Source of the DNA: Actinomycetota bacterium
Lineage (GTDB): Bacteria; Actinomycetota; Thermoleophilia; Solirubrobacterales; 70-9
Assembly (NCBI GenBank): GCA_005885405.1
Contig: VAYN01000010.1
Coordinates: 1-64,000 of the forward strand
Direction: 5' to 3'
Length of the DNA stretch: 64,000 nt
Shown in pieces: positions 8,329-18,499 of the stretch (within the stretch, counting starts at the first letter, position 1; each line of letters starts with the position of its first letter). The notes under the pieces were generated by a model. The model did no database searches. It saw only the letters and a list, made by a program, of their open reading frames with translations, and was not told the origin of the DNA. Made by a program: the position numbers and the translations under genes.

Positions 8329-9360
8329 CTACAACCCTTGGCCCGCAAGGGACCGTGCGAGCACCGTCCCGGTGGCAAGGGGCGCGGCGAAGAAGAGTGG
8401 GTCCTCGGTGAGGGTGCGGCCCATCGTCGTGGTCGGGAGGCCTGAAGCGCCGTAGCCGTCGAGGTCAATCGGGACGCGGAGCAAGCTGTGGCGCTCGCCG
8501 ACCGCTTCGGCGAGGTATCCCGCCGCCTCCGCGGCCCCTGGAACCTCGACGTCGGGAACGGCGACCTCCACCCCGTCCAGCAGCAGCTCGAGGACGGTAA
8601 AGGTGTGGTGGCTGAGGTACAGGTGTCGTTCCCGCGGATCAGAGGACGAGAGGCGGGGCGAGAGGATCGTGCGGCGCCTCAACGCGAGAGCCGCGTGAGC
8701 GCTCTCGAGCGCGGCCATGCCACCGTGGCCAAACTCGGTGTTGGAGCCGATGATTCCGGGGCCGGGACCGGCAAGGACGGCATCCCAGCCGAGCCCGGCA
8801 GCGGCGTCGAGGGCGCCGACGGTGCTCAGCGCCTCGTGTTCGCCGCCGAAGGCCGGCGCTGCCGTGATATGCCCGGCAAGGAGTCCACGGTCCCGCAGCT
8901 CCCGAACGTCCCGGGAGAACGAACCGGGAAGGGCCCCTCCACCCGTCTGCACGTACCCGACCCGGGTTCCCGGCGCGGCTTGCGCCAGCGCCCAGGCCGC
9001 AGGCGCCAGGTGCCCGTGCAGCGGCAGAACCGCCACCGGAACCCCCTTCCCCTGCTCGGACCCCTCGACTGGCTCCACCGGATGCTGGAGCGAGGTGTAG
9101 TTCAGCTTCATCACGTGGGCGTCGCCCTGGACGCCACTCTCGTCCAGCCCCCGGGTGAGATTGAGGTGGACGACGTCGAAGCCGCCGGAGCCGAGGCCGA
9201 GATCGAGAGCGGCGACGTTGACAACCACCTCGTCACCCTCGCGCATCTCCCCCAGCAGGACCTCGTCGGCCCAGGCCCGGCGCCGTTCGCCGCTGACATC
9301 GACTTCGAGCGGGTCGGCCGAGATGACGACCCCCCGTCGCAGCTTCAGGCGCCCCGTCAC
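8329..9360 (-). CDS. DUF3866 family protein
   Basis: 343 aa, unknown function. Matches the DUF3866 family of actinobacteria and some Firmicutes: N-terminal all-beta part with LNYTSLQHPVEPVEG, then a Gly-rich segment GPGPGIIGSNTEFGHGGMA typical of the family. No signal peptide or membrane helix. The start is a GTG at 9360 that overlaps the M20 peptidase stop by four bases (GTGA). The family is often found next to xerD; the biochemical role is not established. Confidence 0.85.
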   Translation of the reverse strand: MTGRLKLRRGVVISADPLEVDVSGERRRAWADEVLLGEMREGDEVVVNVAALDLGLGSGGFDVVHLNLTRGLDESGVQGDAHVMKLNYTSLQHPVEPVEGSEQGKGVPVAVLPLHGHLAPAAWALAQAAPGTRVGYVQTGGGALPGSFSRDVRELRDRGLLAGHITAAPAFGGEHEALSTVGALDAAAGLGWDAVLAGPGPGIIGSNTEFGHGGMAALESAHAALALRRRTILSPRLSSSDPRERHLYLSHHTFTVLELLLDGVEVAVPDVEVPGAAEAAGYLAEAVGERHSLLRVPIDLDGYGASGLPTTTMGRTLTEDPLFFAAPLATGTVLARSLAGQGL

Positions 9361-10484
9361 TTACTTGCCGGCGCCGGCTGCGCGGCGGCGGCGAGGATCC
9401 GCTCGCAGACCTCAAGCATCTTGTCGAGGCTTCGCGCCGGGACCATCTCGTCGGAGGTGTGGACGGCATCGGTGCCGTTGGAGAGCAGGAGGCAGTCGAG
9501 CCCGTCGCGCCTGAAGACGTTGGCATCGCTGCCGCCGCCGATCGCGACCCGCTGCGGCTCCAGGCCGGCATCGCGCAGTCCGGTCTCGGCCAGCGCCAGC
9601 GCCGCCGAGTCCTTCGGCACCTCGTAGCCACGGAAGAGCTCTTCAATTCGCACGTCGACGTCGCAGCCGTGCTCGCTCGCCCCCCAGGCGCAGGCGTCGG
9701 CGATCTTTCCAGCGACCTCGGCCGCCCGCTCGGTGTCGAGACTGCGGGCCTCGGCGTGGATCGCGCAATGGCCCGGTACGACGTTGCCGGAGGTCCCGCC
9801 GGAGATCAACCCGACGTTCGCCGTCGTCCCGTCGTCGAGGCGGCCGATCTCCATCCGCGCGATCGCCGCCGCGGCAGCGGCGATCGCGTTGCTGCCGTCC
9901 TCGGGACGGATCCCGGCATGGGCCTCGACGCCGATGAAGTCGGCGAGGATCTTCTGCTGGGTCGGAGTCGAGACGATCACCTCGCCGACCGGGCCGGCGT
10001 GGTCGAGGACGAAGCCCGCCCGCGCGCGCAGCTGTAAGGCGTCGAGCGCTTTCGCCCCTCGCAGCCCCTGCTCCTCGGCGACCGTCAGTACCAGCTCGAC
10101 GCCGACCGGGCCGGGCCGTTCGACGTGGCGGGCGACCAGCTCCATGAAGACGGCAACGGCGGCCTTGTTGTCGGCGCCGAGGATCGTGTCACCGCGGCTG
10201 CGAAACACCCCTTCGTCATCGACGACCTCGACCTGCCCTCGGTGCGGCACGGTGTCGACGTGGGCGCAGAACATCAGCCACTCCTCGCCGGTCCCGGCGG
10301 AGCGGGCGACCAGGTTTCCGGCGCCCGCTTCAGCCGCGGCAGCGGCTTCATCCTCACTCACCTCGAGCCCCATCGCCCGCAGCTCTGCCGCCAGCGTGTC
10401 GGCGATCTCCCGCTCCTCGCCGGTCGGGCTGCGGACCTCGCAGTAGCGGACGAAACGCTCGTGGAGCCTAGAACTCACGAGCAC
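9357..10484 (-). CDS. M20 family metallopeptidase, peptidase T-like
   Basis: Di-zinc exopeptidase or related amidohydrolase, 375 aa, cytosolic; probably a tripeptide aminopeptidase-like enzyme, exact substrate unknown. Seen: metal ligands in CAHVDTVP, GADNKAAVA, AEEQGLRGA, LDHAGPVGE and C-terminal AVHTSDE. The dimerisation or lid domain lies about 175-285. It starts 18 bp after pyrG and overlaps the DUF3866 gene by four bases. Confidence 0.88.
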   Translation of the reverse strand: MLVSSRLHERFVRYCEVRSPTGEEREIADTLAAELRAMGLEVSEDEAAAAAEAGAGNLVARSAGTGEEWLMFCAHVDTVPHRGQVEVVDDEGVFRSRGDTILGADNKAAVAVFMELVARHVERPGPVGVELVLTVAEEQGLRGAKALDALQLRARAGFVLDHAGPVGEVIVSTPTQQKILADFIGVEAHAGIRPEDGSNAIAAAAAAIARMEIGRLDDGTTANVGLISGGTSGNVVPGHCAIHAEARSLDTERAAEVAGKIADACAWGASEHGCDVDVRIEELFRGYEVPKDSAALALAETGLRDAGLEPQRVAIGGGSDANVFRRDGLDCLLLSNGTDAVHTSDEMVPARSLDKMLEVCERILAAAAQPAPASK

Positions 10485-10502
10485 AAGGCTAAACGGGATT
10501 GT

Positions 10503-12209
10503 TCAGGCGGAGCGGCGGACGCTGACGTCGTCGCCCTCGACGCTCGGCTCGGCGCCGATCTGGTCGACGACCTCGACCTCGTCGCCCGCGGCGAGAGCCG
10601 TGCCCGCGTGCGCGGCCGCGGCACCGACGAACTCGCGGAAGAGCGGCTCGGGACGATTCGGGCGCGAGTTGAACTCCGGGTGGTACTGGGAGGCGACGAA
10701 GAACGGGTGGTCGTGCAGCTCGACCATCTCGACCAGCCGCTCGTCGGGCGAAGTGCCGCCGCAGACGAGGCCCTCGTCTTCAAGCCGCCGCCGCAGCTGG
10801 TTGTTGACCTCGTAACGGTGGCGATGGCGCTTGTAGATGACCGCCTCGCCGAAGATCTCGCGCGCTTTCGTCCCCTCGTGCAGTTTTACCGGGTCAGCGC
10901 CGAGGCGCATCGTCCCGCCCATGTCGGAGACCTCCTTCTGCTCCGGGAGCAGGTCGACGACTGGGAACGGCGTCTCCGGGTCGAACTCGGCCGAATTGGC
11001 GCCGTCCATGCCGGCGACGTGGCGGGCGAACTCGACGACTGCGATCTGCATCCCAAGGCAGATCCCGAAGTAGGGGATCGATTTCTCGCGGGCGATCCTG
11101 GCGGCCTCGATCTTGCCCTCGATACCGCGCTCGCCGAAGCCACCGGGAATGAGGATCCCGTCGCAGCCCTCGAGCTTCTCCGGGTCGAAGTTCTCGGAAT
11201 CAACCAGCTCGACCTTGACCTCGACGCCGTGGTGGAAGCCACCGTGCTCGAGCGCCTCGATCACCGACTTATAGGCATCGGCGAGCTGGACGTACTTGCC
11301 GACCACCGCGATCCGCACCTCGCCGCTGGCGGAGTCGGCACGTCGCACCATCTCCTCCCACTCGGAGAGGTCTGGCGAAGGCGCCTCCATCCCGAAGTGG
11401 TCGAGGACGAGGTCGTCGACGCCCTCAGCGCGGAAGACGAGCGGCACCTTGTAGATGTTGTCGACGTCGTGGGCGGAGATCACCGCGTCGACGGGAAGGC
11501 TGGCGAAGAGAGCGATCTTGGTGCGGATCTCGCGGTCGAGGCGCCCCTCGGAGCGGCAGACCAGCGCGTGCGGCTGGATCCCGATCCGGCGCAGCTCGTT
11601 GACCGAGTGCTGGGTCGGCTTCGTCTTCAGTTCGCCGGCGTGGCCGACATAGGGGACCAGGGTCAGGTGGACGAACATCGCCCGTTTCGGCCCTAGGTCG
11701 GTGTAGAGCTGGCGAATCGACTCGAGGAACGGCAGCGACTCAATGTCGCCGACGGTGCCGCCGATCTCGGTGATCACGAAGTCGACCGACTGCGACTCGG
11801 CGACGATGAGGATTTTCTGCTTGATCTCGTTGGTGATGTGCGGGATCACCTGGACGGTGGCGCCGAGGTAGTCGCCGCGACGCTCCCGCTTGATCACCGA
11901 GTTGTAGACCGCGCCGGCGGTGACGTTCGAAGCCCGCGTCGCGTTCTCGTCGGTGAAGCGCTCGTAGTGGCCGAGGTCGAGGTCGGTCTCCGCCCCGTCC
12001 TCGGTGACGAAAACCTCGCCGTGCTGGAACGGGCTCATCGTCCCCGGGTCGACGTTGATGTAGGGGTCGAACTTCTGCAGCTGGACCCGGTAGCCGCGGG
12101 ATACGAGGAGGCGGCCGATCGACGCCGCGGTGATTCCCTTGCCAAGGGCCGAGACGACGCCGCCAGTGACGAAAATGAACTTGGTGTCGCCTTTGTTCCC
12201 TGGACTCAT
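10503..12209 (-). CDS. pyrG: CTP synthase
   Basis: Converts UTP to CTP using glutamine and ATP. 568 aa. Seen: N-terminal synthetase domain with [18 protein letters not shown] and the Mg/ATP segment [21 protein letters not shown]. The C-terminal class I glutaminase has PGGFGERG, nucleophile Cys in FGICLGMQ, and HPEF near the end. A short Ala/Glu/Asp tail follows the usual C-terminus. The start ATG overlaps the stop of the MraY-like gene (ATGA). Confidence 0.98.
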   Translation of the reverse strand: MSPGNKGDTKFIFVTGGVVSALGKGITAASIGRLLVSRGYRVQLQKFDPYINVDPGTMSPFQHGEVFVTEDGAETDLDLGHYERFTDENATRASNVTAGAVYNSVIKRERRGDYLGATVQVIPHITNEIKQKILIVAESQSVDFVITEIGGTVGDIESLPFLESIRQLYTDLGPKRAMFVHLTLVPYVGHAGELKTKPTQHSVNELRRIGIQPHALVCRSEGRLDREIRTKIALFASLPVDAVISAHDVDNIYKVPLVFRAEGVDDLVLDHFGMEAPSPDLSEWEEMVRRADSASGEVRIAVVGKYVQLADAYKSVIEALEHGGFHHGVEVKVELVDSENFDPEKLEGCDGILIPGGFGERGIEGKIEAARIAREKSIPYFGICLGMQIAVVEFARHVAGMDGANSAEFDPETPFPVVDLLPEQKEVSDMGGTMRLGADPVKLHEGTKAREIFGEAVIYKRHRHRYEVNNQLRRRLEDEGLVCGGTSPDERLVEMVELHDHPFFVASQYHPEFNSRPNRPEPLFREFVGAAAAHAGTALAAGDEVEVVDQIGAEPSVEGDDVSVRRSA

Positions 12210-13042
12210 GCTCTGCCGAGCGAGTCTAGCCAGCGCAGGGGCGGAACCGAATCGATCGTCTTCGAAATAGACCGCAACTCGCCGTAAATCGTCAACGCCA
12301 GGACCAGCGCGAGGGCGACCAGGCGGGCGTCGGCGCCGAGAACGGTCAGCAACCAGACCCCCGCGACCGCCCCGATCAGGTTCGAGCCGGTGTCCCCCAG
12401 CATCGCCCGCTCGCCCAACGTCAGCCAGGCGCCGATGATCACCGGCCCGACGAAGATCCCCAGCAGTTCCAGCGGCTCCCAGGTCCAGGCGCCGAGGCAG
12501 AGCCCGGCGCCGAGCAGCGCCAGCCCCTTCTCCGCCCGACCCGGTCGCAGGTCGAGCAGGTTGAAGAGATTCGTCGCCAGGATCAGCAGCGCCACATCGG
12601 CGATGTAGCGCCAGTCTTCGAGACCGCGCCCAGAGACGACGTAGGCCGCCAGCGCCAGCGCCCCGATCGCCTTGATCGCGCCGGTCGAGAGCGACCCGCG
12701 GCGCAGCGCCGCCCAGTGCCCCCGCCAGCCCCGCGGAGTCGCCACCGCCTCGCCCCGTCCGAGCGCGTCGTCGAGGAAGCCGAGGAATGCGATCCCCAGC
12801 AGGTAGGGCAGCCAGCGTCGCAGTTCCGGCGCCAGCAGATCGAGATCGGCGCGGTCGTCGAGGAAGGCGAGCGGCGCCAGCGCCACCAGAGCCGCCGTCG
12901 CCAGCACCGCCCCCAGCGGGAACGCCAGCAGCGCCCCGCGGTAGTTCTCCCGGACCAGCCCCGCCTCGCGCAGCCCCCGCGCACCCGCCGGAACCAGGAA
13001 CACAGAGATCACCAGTGCCAGCGGCAGCCCGACCCAGTACAC
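12206..13042 (-). CDS. MraY/WecA-like phospho-N-acetylhexosamine transferase
   Basis: Polytopic membrane protein, 278 aa, about 8 helices, of the polyprenyl-phosphate N-acetylhexosamine-1-phosphate transferase family. Seen: LGFLDD in an inner loop, [16 protein letters not shown], and AMLGDTGSN, which correspond to the family's Asp-rich and Asn/Asp catalytic motifs. It starts with GTG, 4 bp after steB. Presence in the steA-steB-pyrG cluster suggests a lipid-linked step of envelope or glycan synthesis coupled to division (inference). The sugar and carrier are unknown. Confidence 0.8.
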   Translation of the reverse strand: MYWVGLPLALVISVFLVPAGARGLREAGLVRENYRGALLAFPLGAVLATAALVALAPLAFLDDRADLDLLAPELRRWLPYLLGIAFLGFLDDALGRGEAVATPRGWRGHWAALRRGSLSTGAIKAIGALALAAYVVSGRGLEDWRYIADVALLILATNLFNLLDLRPGRAEKGLALLGAGLCLGAWTWEPLELLGIFVGPVIIGAWLTLGERAMLGDTGSNLIGAVAGVWLLTVLGADARLVALALVLALTIYGELRSISKTIDSVPPLRWLDSLGRA

Positions 13043-13046
13043 GCGG

Positions 13047-13913
13047 CTATTCCGCCCCGGTCAGCAGGTCCGGCAGGAGTTGGTCGGCGCTCCCCTTGAC
13101 GCCGAAGCTGCCGTCGGCGCCGAGCATCGCGAAGACCATCGCCAGCTGCCCCGCCTTCAAGTCGACGTCGTCGACGCTGGCGAGGTCGTTGGACTGGAAG
13201 AAGGGCACGTTCGAGGTGTCGTCGGTCGAGGTCTCGACCCCGACCGCCGGTACGCGGGTCCGCGTGATCCCGTTCATCAGCCCCCCCTCGAGCTGGTTGG
13301 TCTTTTCCCGCTGCGGCAGCTCCATCTCTTCGGGCTGGTCGCGGACGACGATCACCCCGTCGAGGTTGCCGAAGCTGCCGCTCGTGCGCGAGAAGAGGTG
13401 GCCGCGGACGACATCCGGCAGGGTCCCGCCAACCACCAGCTGCCGTCCCAGACCCGTCCCCAGTTCGGTCAGGGCGTCCGGGTTCGTCCGCAGGTCGGCG
13501 AGGCGGGTCTGCGCCAGGTCTTCAGCAAGGCCGTTGATGTCAGCCGGCTCCCGCACCACCCCGACCCCAACCAGGCGGCCCCCCGTGGGCGCCAGCGCCT
13601 CCTCGACTTCCCCGGTGATGTCGCTTGGCAGGTTGCCGAGGGCGAGGATCGCGAACCGCCTGCCGAGCAGCCGTTCCCGCGTCAGCACCGGGTAGACGCG
13701 TTCGGCGAACTCGTCGGCCCGGTTTAAGTCCGCGTTCAGGTCGTCGGCCCGCGAGCGGGCGTCCTGGAGGTTGCCGACCAGGCTGTGCTCGAGGTCGCGC
13801 CGGGTGTTGGTGAGGGCGTCGCCGCCAAACTCGGCGCCGACCAGGATCCCCACCGCGAGGGCGATGAAGACGGCGATCAGAGAGGCGGCGTGGTACCTGG
13901 CGGAATACCCCAT
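13047..13913 (-). CDS. mctB: SteB/MctB-like membrane-anchored protein
   Basis: 288 aa. One N-terminal membrane helix (about 8-28), then a coiled-coil stretch (about 32-70) and an extracytoplasmic alpha/beta domain. The family is annotated as copper transporter MctB in mycobacteria and as SteB in Streptomyces, where it pairs with SteA. I see no Cys/Met/His cluster that would support copper binding, so a divisome-associated role like SteB fits the context better (inference). It follows steA by 45 bp. Confidence 0.85.
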   Translation of the reverse strand: MGYSARYHAASLIAVFIALAVGILVGAEFGGDALTNTRRDLEHSLVGNLQDARSRADDLNADLNRADEFAERVYPVLTRERLLGRRFAILALGNLPSDITGEVEEALAPTGGRLVGVGVVREPADINGLAEDLAQTRLADLRTNPDALTELGTGLGRQLVVGGTLPDVVRGHLFSRTSGSFGNLDGVIVVRDQPEEMELPQREKTNQLEGGLMNGITRTRVPAVGVETSTDDTSNVPFFQSNDLASVDDVDLKAGQLAMVFAMLGADGSFGVKGSADQLLPDLLTGAE

Positions 13914-13958
13914 GCGGGGCCGAAGGCTAGTGCCTGCCGGACGCTGCCGCTGCCGCTA

Positions 13959-15149
13959 TCAGTCGATGCCGAGCCAGATCCGGATCTTCAGCCAGACCAG
14001 TTCGAAGACGTCGTTGAGGGCCGGCGAGGTGATCACGAGGATCGTCAGCAGGATCAGGAAGGCGACCGCGAAGAAGGCCAGCGGCGCCAGGGTCGAGCTC
14101 GGGTTGTAGAGGCGACTGACGCCCTTGGCGTCGACCAGCCGCTCACCAATCTTCAGCCGCGTGAGGAAGGTGGACGACATGCCGCCGCGCTTGCGATCGA
14201 GGAACTCGATCAGATTGAAGTGGGCGCCGACGCTGACGATCAGCGCCGCCCCCTTCTCGTGCGCCATCAGCATCGCCACGTCCTCGCTCGTCCCCGCGGC
14301 GGGGACGACCTGGTGCCGAAGCCCGGCCTCGCGCAGGCGCTCCTGCCCGGGCGCCCGCCCGTCGGGGTAGGCGTGGACGATCAGCTCGGCCCCGCAGCGA
14401 AGCGCGGCGTCGCTGGCCGAGTCCATGTCACCGAGGATGACGTCGGGCTTCAGGCCCGCTTCCAGCACTCCATCGGCTCCGCCGTCGACGGCGACAATCA
14501 GCGGCCGCACGTCGCGAATGTAGGCCCGCAGCGCTTTCAGGTCGCGGCGATGGTGCTCGCCGCGGACGACGATCAGCGCGTGGCGATCGCGGAAGGAGGC
14601 CCGGGTCGGCGGGAAGGCGATGTTGCCGGTGAGCAGGTCGGTCTCTTCGCGCACGTGGGCGACCGTGTTCTCGGCGAATTCCCCGAGCGCCTCGTCGATC
14701 CGCTTGCGATGCTCCTGCATCTCGCGCTCGAGCTCGACGACGCCGAGGGCCCGGCCGCGGGCGACCTCCTCCCCGCCGACCAGGATTGACTCGCCGACAA
14801 TGCGGACGCGATCGCCGTCGCTGAGGCGCTCGAACAGGTCCGCCTCGGGAGCGTCGATCAGCTTGATTCCGGCGCGGGCGAGCATCAGCGGGCCGGCGTT
14901 CGGATACCGGCCCTGCGAGGAGATCGATGCGTTCAGCACCGCGACGACTTCGGCTTCGATCAGCTCCTCAGCGGCGATCCGGTCGATGTCGACGTGGTTG
15001 ATCACCGCCACCTCTCCAGGCCGCAACCGCTTCACGAGGTGCTTGGTCCGCTCTCCCAGGCGGGCTACGCCTTCGACAGGTGCATCGAGCCGCGGGCCGT
15101 TCCTACGCCCGAGCAGGGCAGGAAGGCGTCGGCGACTAGCGGTGGCCAC
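13959..15149 (-). CDS. steA: SteA-like cytokinetic ring protein
   Basis: 396 aa. The central region resembles thiamine pyrophosphokinase (IVAVDGGADGVLEAG, DVILGDMDSASD), followed by a conserved HAYPDGRAPG and GTSEDVAML. One hydrophobic helix lies near the C-terminus (about 358-385), which would anchor it to the membrane. This is the architecture of the actinobacterial SteA family, implicated in cytokinesis in corynebacteria. Starts at GTG 15149. The recN-steA-steB order is conserved in actinobacteria. Confidence 0.9.
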   Translation of the reverse strand: MATASRRRLPALLGRRNGPRLDAPVEGVARLGERTKHLVKRLRPGEVAVINHVDIDRIAAEELIEAEVVAVLNASISSQGRYPNAGPLMLARAGIKLIDAPEADLFERLSDGDRVRIVGESILVGGEEVARGRALGVVELEREMQEHRKRIDEALGEFAENTVAHVREETDLLTGNIAFPPTRASFRDRHALIVVRGEHHRRDLKALRAYIRDVRPLIVAVDGGADGVLEAGLKPDVILGDMDSASDAALRCGAELIVHAYPDGRAPGQERLREAGLRHQVVPAAGTSEDVAMLMAHEKGAALIVSVGAHFNLIEFLDRKRGGMSSTFLTRLKIGERLVDAKGVSRLYNPSSTLAPLAFFAVAFLILLTILVITSPALNDVFELVWLKIRIWLGID

Positions 15150-15189
15150 AACCCCAGACTAGGTGAATCGGCCCGAGTGCGACAAGGGC

Positions 15190-16872
15190 TCAAGCAGCCC
15201 TTAGGAGCTCTCGCGCGTGCTTGGTGGCCGCTTTGTCCGAGCTCTCGCCGCCGAGCATGCGACGGATCTCGGAGACGACACCCTCACCCTCTAGCCGCTC
15301 AACACTGGCCGAGGCCTCCGCGCCGCTGACGTCCTTTTCAAGCCGGAAGTGGGTGTCGGCAAGGGAGGCGACCTGCGGCAAGTGAGTGATGCAGATCACC
15401 TGTCGCTCACCGGCAAGGGCCCGCAGCCGCTCGCCGACAACGCGGGCGGTGTTGCCGCCGATGCCGGCATCGATCTCGTCGAAAACCATCGTCGCCGCGC
15501 TTCCACCCTGCCCGAGGCCGCTCAGCGCCAGCATCACGCGGGAGAGCTCACCCCCGGAGGCAGCATCCCGTAGGGGCGCGGCCTCGATTCCGGGATTGGG
15601 CGCAACCCGCAGCTCCACCGTCTCCCGGCCCGAAGCGCCGAACCCGTCCGGGTGGGGCTCGAGGACCACCTCGAGCGAGGCGCCGGCCATCGCCAGTTGC
15701 TCCAGCTCCGCCGCAACCCGCTTCTCCAGCGGGCGTGCCGCGGCTTCGCGGCCGGTGCTCAGCTTCTCGCCGAGCTCGGCACGCCGCGCTTCGGCCGCCG
15801 CCAGGCCGGCCTCAGCCTCGGCGCTTCGCTCCTCGGCCCCCTCGAGCTGGGCGATTTCCGCCCGGCAGCGCTCGGCGTGGGCCAGCACCGACTCGACGCT
15901 GCCGCCGTGCTTGCGCTCGAGGCGGTCGATCGCTTCCAGCCGCTCCTCGATCGCCAACAGCCCACCGGGGTCGGCCTCGACACCCTCGCTGTAGTCGCGC
16001 AGCTCGGAGGCGACGTCGCCCAGCTCGACCCCGATCGCCGCCACGCGCTCGGCGATCGCGTCAAGGCCCTGATCGAGACCGGCTGCGCCCTGCAGCGCCG
16101 ATTCGGCTTCGGCGATCGCCGCTGCGGCGCCGCCGCCGTCAGCCTCGGCCCCGGCAAGACCGCCGTACGCCGCTCCGGCCGCTTCTCGCAGACTCTCGGC
16201 GTGGCGCAGCCGCTCTCTCTCGGCGGCCATCTGCTCGCGCTCCTCGGGCTCCGGCGCCACCGCCTCGATCTCGGAGAGCTCATAGCGGTAGAGGTCGAGG
16301 TCGCGCTCCCGCGACCCTTCGCGCTCGCGCAGCTCTGCCAGCTCGGCGGCGAGCCGCGAACACTCCCGGTGCGTCTCCCGATATTCGCTGCGCAGCTCCA
16401 GGTGCTCGGGGCCAGCGAAGCCGTCGAGGATCTCGAGCTGGGCCGAGGAGATCGTCAGCCGGCGATGCTCATGCTGGCCGAAGAAGGCAAGTAGGCGACC
16501 CCCGAGCAGCTTCAGGTCGGCGGCCGTTGCAGCGCGGCCGGCGACAAAGGCGCTGGTGCGCCCGCCGGCGGAGACCCGGCGCCCGAGCACGACCTCTTCG
16601 GCGCCCTCCGGCAGCCGCTCGGCCAGCTCCGCGAACTCAGGCTCCTCCAGCAATCCGTCCGGCAGGTCGAAGACCCCCTCGACCCAAGCCTCGGGAGCAC
16701 CCGGGCGGACGATCTGCGCCCGCGCCTTTCCTCCCATCAGCAGGTCGAGCGAGTGCGCCAGCACCGTCTTCCCCGCCCCGGTCTCGCCGGTGATCGCGTT
16801 CAGCCCCTCCCCCAGCCGCAACTCGGCCCGCTCGATCAGCAAAAGGTTCTCGATCCGCAACTCGCGCAGCAT
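15190..16872 (-). CDS. recN: DNA repair protein RecN
   Basis: SMC-like ATPase acting in double-strand break repair. 560 aa. Seen: Walker A GETGAGKT near residue 29, long Ala/Glu/Arg-rich coiled coils (about 150-370), ABC signature SGGELSRVMLAL, Walker B MVFDEIDAGIGG, and the His switch CITHLPQVA. It sits 40 bp upstream of steA. Confidence 0.97.
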   Translation of the reverse strand: MLRELRIENLLLIERAELRLGEGLNAITGETGAGKTVLAHSLDLLMGGKARAQIVRPGAPEAWVEGVFDLPDGLLEEPEFAELAERLPEGAEEVVLGRRVSAGGRTSAFVAGRAATAADLKLLGGRLLAFFGQHEHRRLTISSAQLEILDGFAGPEHLELRSEYRETHRECSRLAAELAELREREGSRERDLDLYRYELSEIEAVAPEPEEREQMAAERERLRHAESLREAAGAAYGGLAGAEADGGGAAAAIAEAESALQGAAGLDQGLDAIAERVAAIGVELGDVASELRDYSEGVEADPGGLLAIEERLEAIDRLERKHGGSVESVLAHAERCRAEIAQLEGAEERSAEAEAGLAAAEARRAELGEKLSTGREAAARPLEKRVAAELEQLAMAGASLEVVLEPHPDGFGASGRETVELRVAPNPGIEAAPLRDAASGGELSRVMLALSGLGQGGSAATMVFDEIDAGIGGNTARVVGERLRALAGERQVICITHLPQVASLADTHFRLEKDVSGAEASASVERLEGEGVVSEIRRMLGGESSDKAATKHARELLRAA

Positions 16873-16935
16873 GCGTTCTGTGTAGCAACGGGGGCGGACC
16901 GACTTGGTCCGTTTTCCCGCTACTTCCGCCTTTGC

Positions 16936-18453
16936 TTAGCCGGCGGGCTCGCTTGGGCCGTCCGTGGGCTGGACGAAGTCCTCAGACCTGACCAGGAGGA
17001 AGCCGGCCGCGGCGCCGAGGAAGGAGATGACGGCGGCGATCAGGACGATGTCGTTGAAGCCGCTGACGAAGGCGACGTCGGCGGCGTGGACGGCTTTCTC
17101 GTGGACCGCCGGCGGCAGCGGCAGTTCGGCAACGGCGCGAGAACCCCCCGAGGCGACCGCTTCGCCGAGACCGTCGGGGGCGTTCGGGACCAGTTCGCTC
17201 AGCTTCGAGTCGACCCGGCCCTGGAAGACGGCGCCGAGACCGGCGACCCCCGTCGCGATCCCCACCTGGCGGAAGGTGGTGTTGATCCCCGACCCCATCC
17301 CGGATTTCTCCACCGGGACGACGGCGATCGCCGCCTGGCCGATGCCGGGATTGGTCGTCCCGATCCCGATCCCGGCGAGGAGAAAGCCGGCGAGCAGCGT
17401 CGTCCAGGTCGAATCGACCGAGACGCCGTGCATGAGCAGCAGGCCGACGCCGACGATCGTCAGCCCGACCCCGAGCAGGACCCGGATCGGGACCCGGTGG
17501 GAGAGCGCGCCGGAGATCGGGGCGACGACGAAGCCGAGGACGGTCAGCGGCAGGAAGCGCAACCCCGCCTCCAGTGGCGAGAAGTCGAGCACCCCCTGCA
17601 TGTAGATCGTCAGGTAGAGGAAGAGGGCGAACATCCCGCCCGAGAGGCAGAAGGCGACGGCCGAGACGCCGTTGAAGGCGGGCCTGCGGAAGAGGGATAG
17701 ATCCAGCATCGGGTGGTCGCTGCGCCGCTCGATCGCGATGAAGATCGCCAGCAGGGCGGCGGCGCCGAGCAGGCAGGCAAGGATCAGCGGGCTCCCCCAG
17801 CCCTCGGGATTGCCGCGGATCAGGCCGAAGATGAGCAGGAAGAGGCCGCTGGAGAAGGTGACGAGGCCCGGCACGTCGATCGGCTCCGGATCCTGCGCGG
17901 CGACGTTGACGATCTTGCGCTCGGTCAGGAACATCGCCGCGATTCCGATCGGGACGTTGACGAAGAAGATCCACTCCCAGCCGAGGTTCTCGGTCAGGAC
18001 CCCGCCGACCAGCGGTCCAACCGCGACCGCACCGCCGACCGTCGCCCCCCAGACGCCAAACGCCGTCGCCCGATCTTTGCCGTGGAACTCCTGGCCGATC
18101 AGGGCGAGGGAGGTGGCGAACATGCCGGCGCCGCCGATCCCCTGCAGACCGCGCGCGAGGTTGAGCAGGGTCGGGTCCTCGGCGATGCCGCAGAGGAACG
18201 AGGCGAAGGTGAAGATGCCGAACCCGATCGTGAAGACGCGCCGCCGTCCGAGCCGGTCGCCGAGCGAGCCCGCGGTCAACAGGAAGGCGGCGAGCATCAG
18301 CGAGTAGGCGTCGACCACCCACTGCAGGCTCGAGAGGCTTGCGTTCAGTTCCCGCTGGATGTCGGGAAGGGCGACGTTGACGACGGTGACGTCGAGCAAC
18401 AGCATGAACGTCGCGATCGAGACGAGGACGAGGGTCCACCACTTGCGCTCCAT
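16936..18453 (-). CDS. MFS drug exporter, DHA2 (EmrB/QacA-like) family
   Basis: 505 aa with 14 predicted membrane helices. Seen: helix-1 signature LLLDVTVVNVALPDI, the loop GSLGDRLGRRRVF, and the antiporter motif GPLVGGVLTENLGWEW. Likely a proton-driven multidrug or metabolite exporter. I start at ATG 18453; a TTG three codons upstream is possible. It lies between recN and nadK, which are usually closer neighbours, so it is probably a later insertion into the core cluster. There is no adjacent TetR or MarR regulator. Confidence 0.9.
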   Translation of the reverse strand: MERKWWTLVLVSIATFMLLLDVTVVNVALPDIQRELNASLSSLQWVVDAYSLMLAAFLLTAGSLGDRLGRRRVFTIGFGIFTFASFLCGIAEDPTLLNLARGLQGIGGAGMFATSLALIGQEFHGKDRATAFGVWGATVGGAVAVGPLVGGVLTENLGWEWIFFVNVPIGIAAMFLTERKIVNVAAQDPEPIDVPGLVTFSSGLFLLIFGLIRGNPEGWGSPLILACLLGAAALLAIFIAIERRSDHPMLDLSLFRRPAFNGVSAVAFCLSGGMFALFLYLTIYMQGVLDFSPLEAGLRFLPLTVLGFVVAPISGALSHRVPIRVLLGVGLTIVGVGLLLMHGVSVDSTWTTLLAGFLLAGIGIGTTNPGIGQAAIAVVPVEKSGMGSGINTTFRQVGIATGVAGLGAVFQGRVDSKLSELVPNAPDGLGEAVASGGSRAVAELPLPPAVHEKAVHAADVAFVSGFNDIVLIAAVISFLGAAAGFLLVRSEDFVQPTDGPSEPAG

Positions 18454-18499
18454 GGCGCGCAACCCTAGACAAGTGACTTCCCCGGCTGAAGATGCCGCT

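Noticed and set aside
13047-13913. Copper transporter function for the MctB-like protein
   Set aside because: One membrane helix and no visible Cys/Met/His metal site; the name is inherited from mycobacterial annotation.
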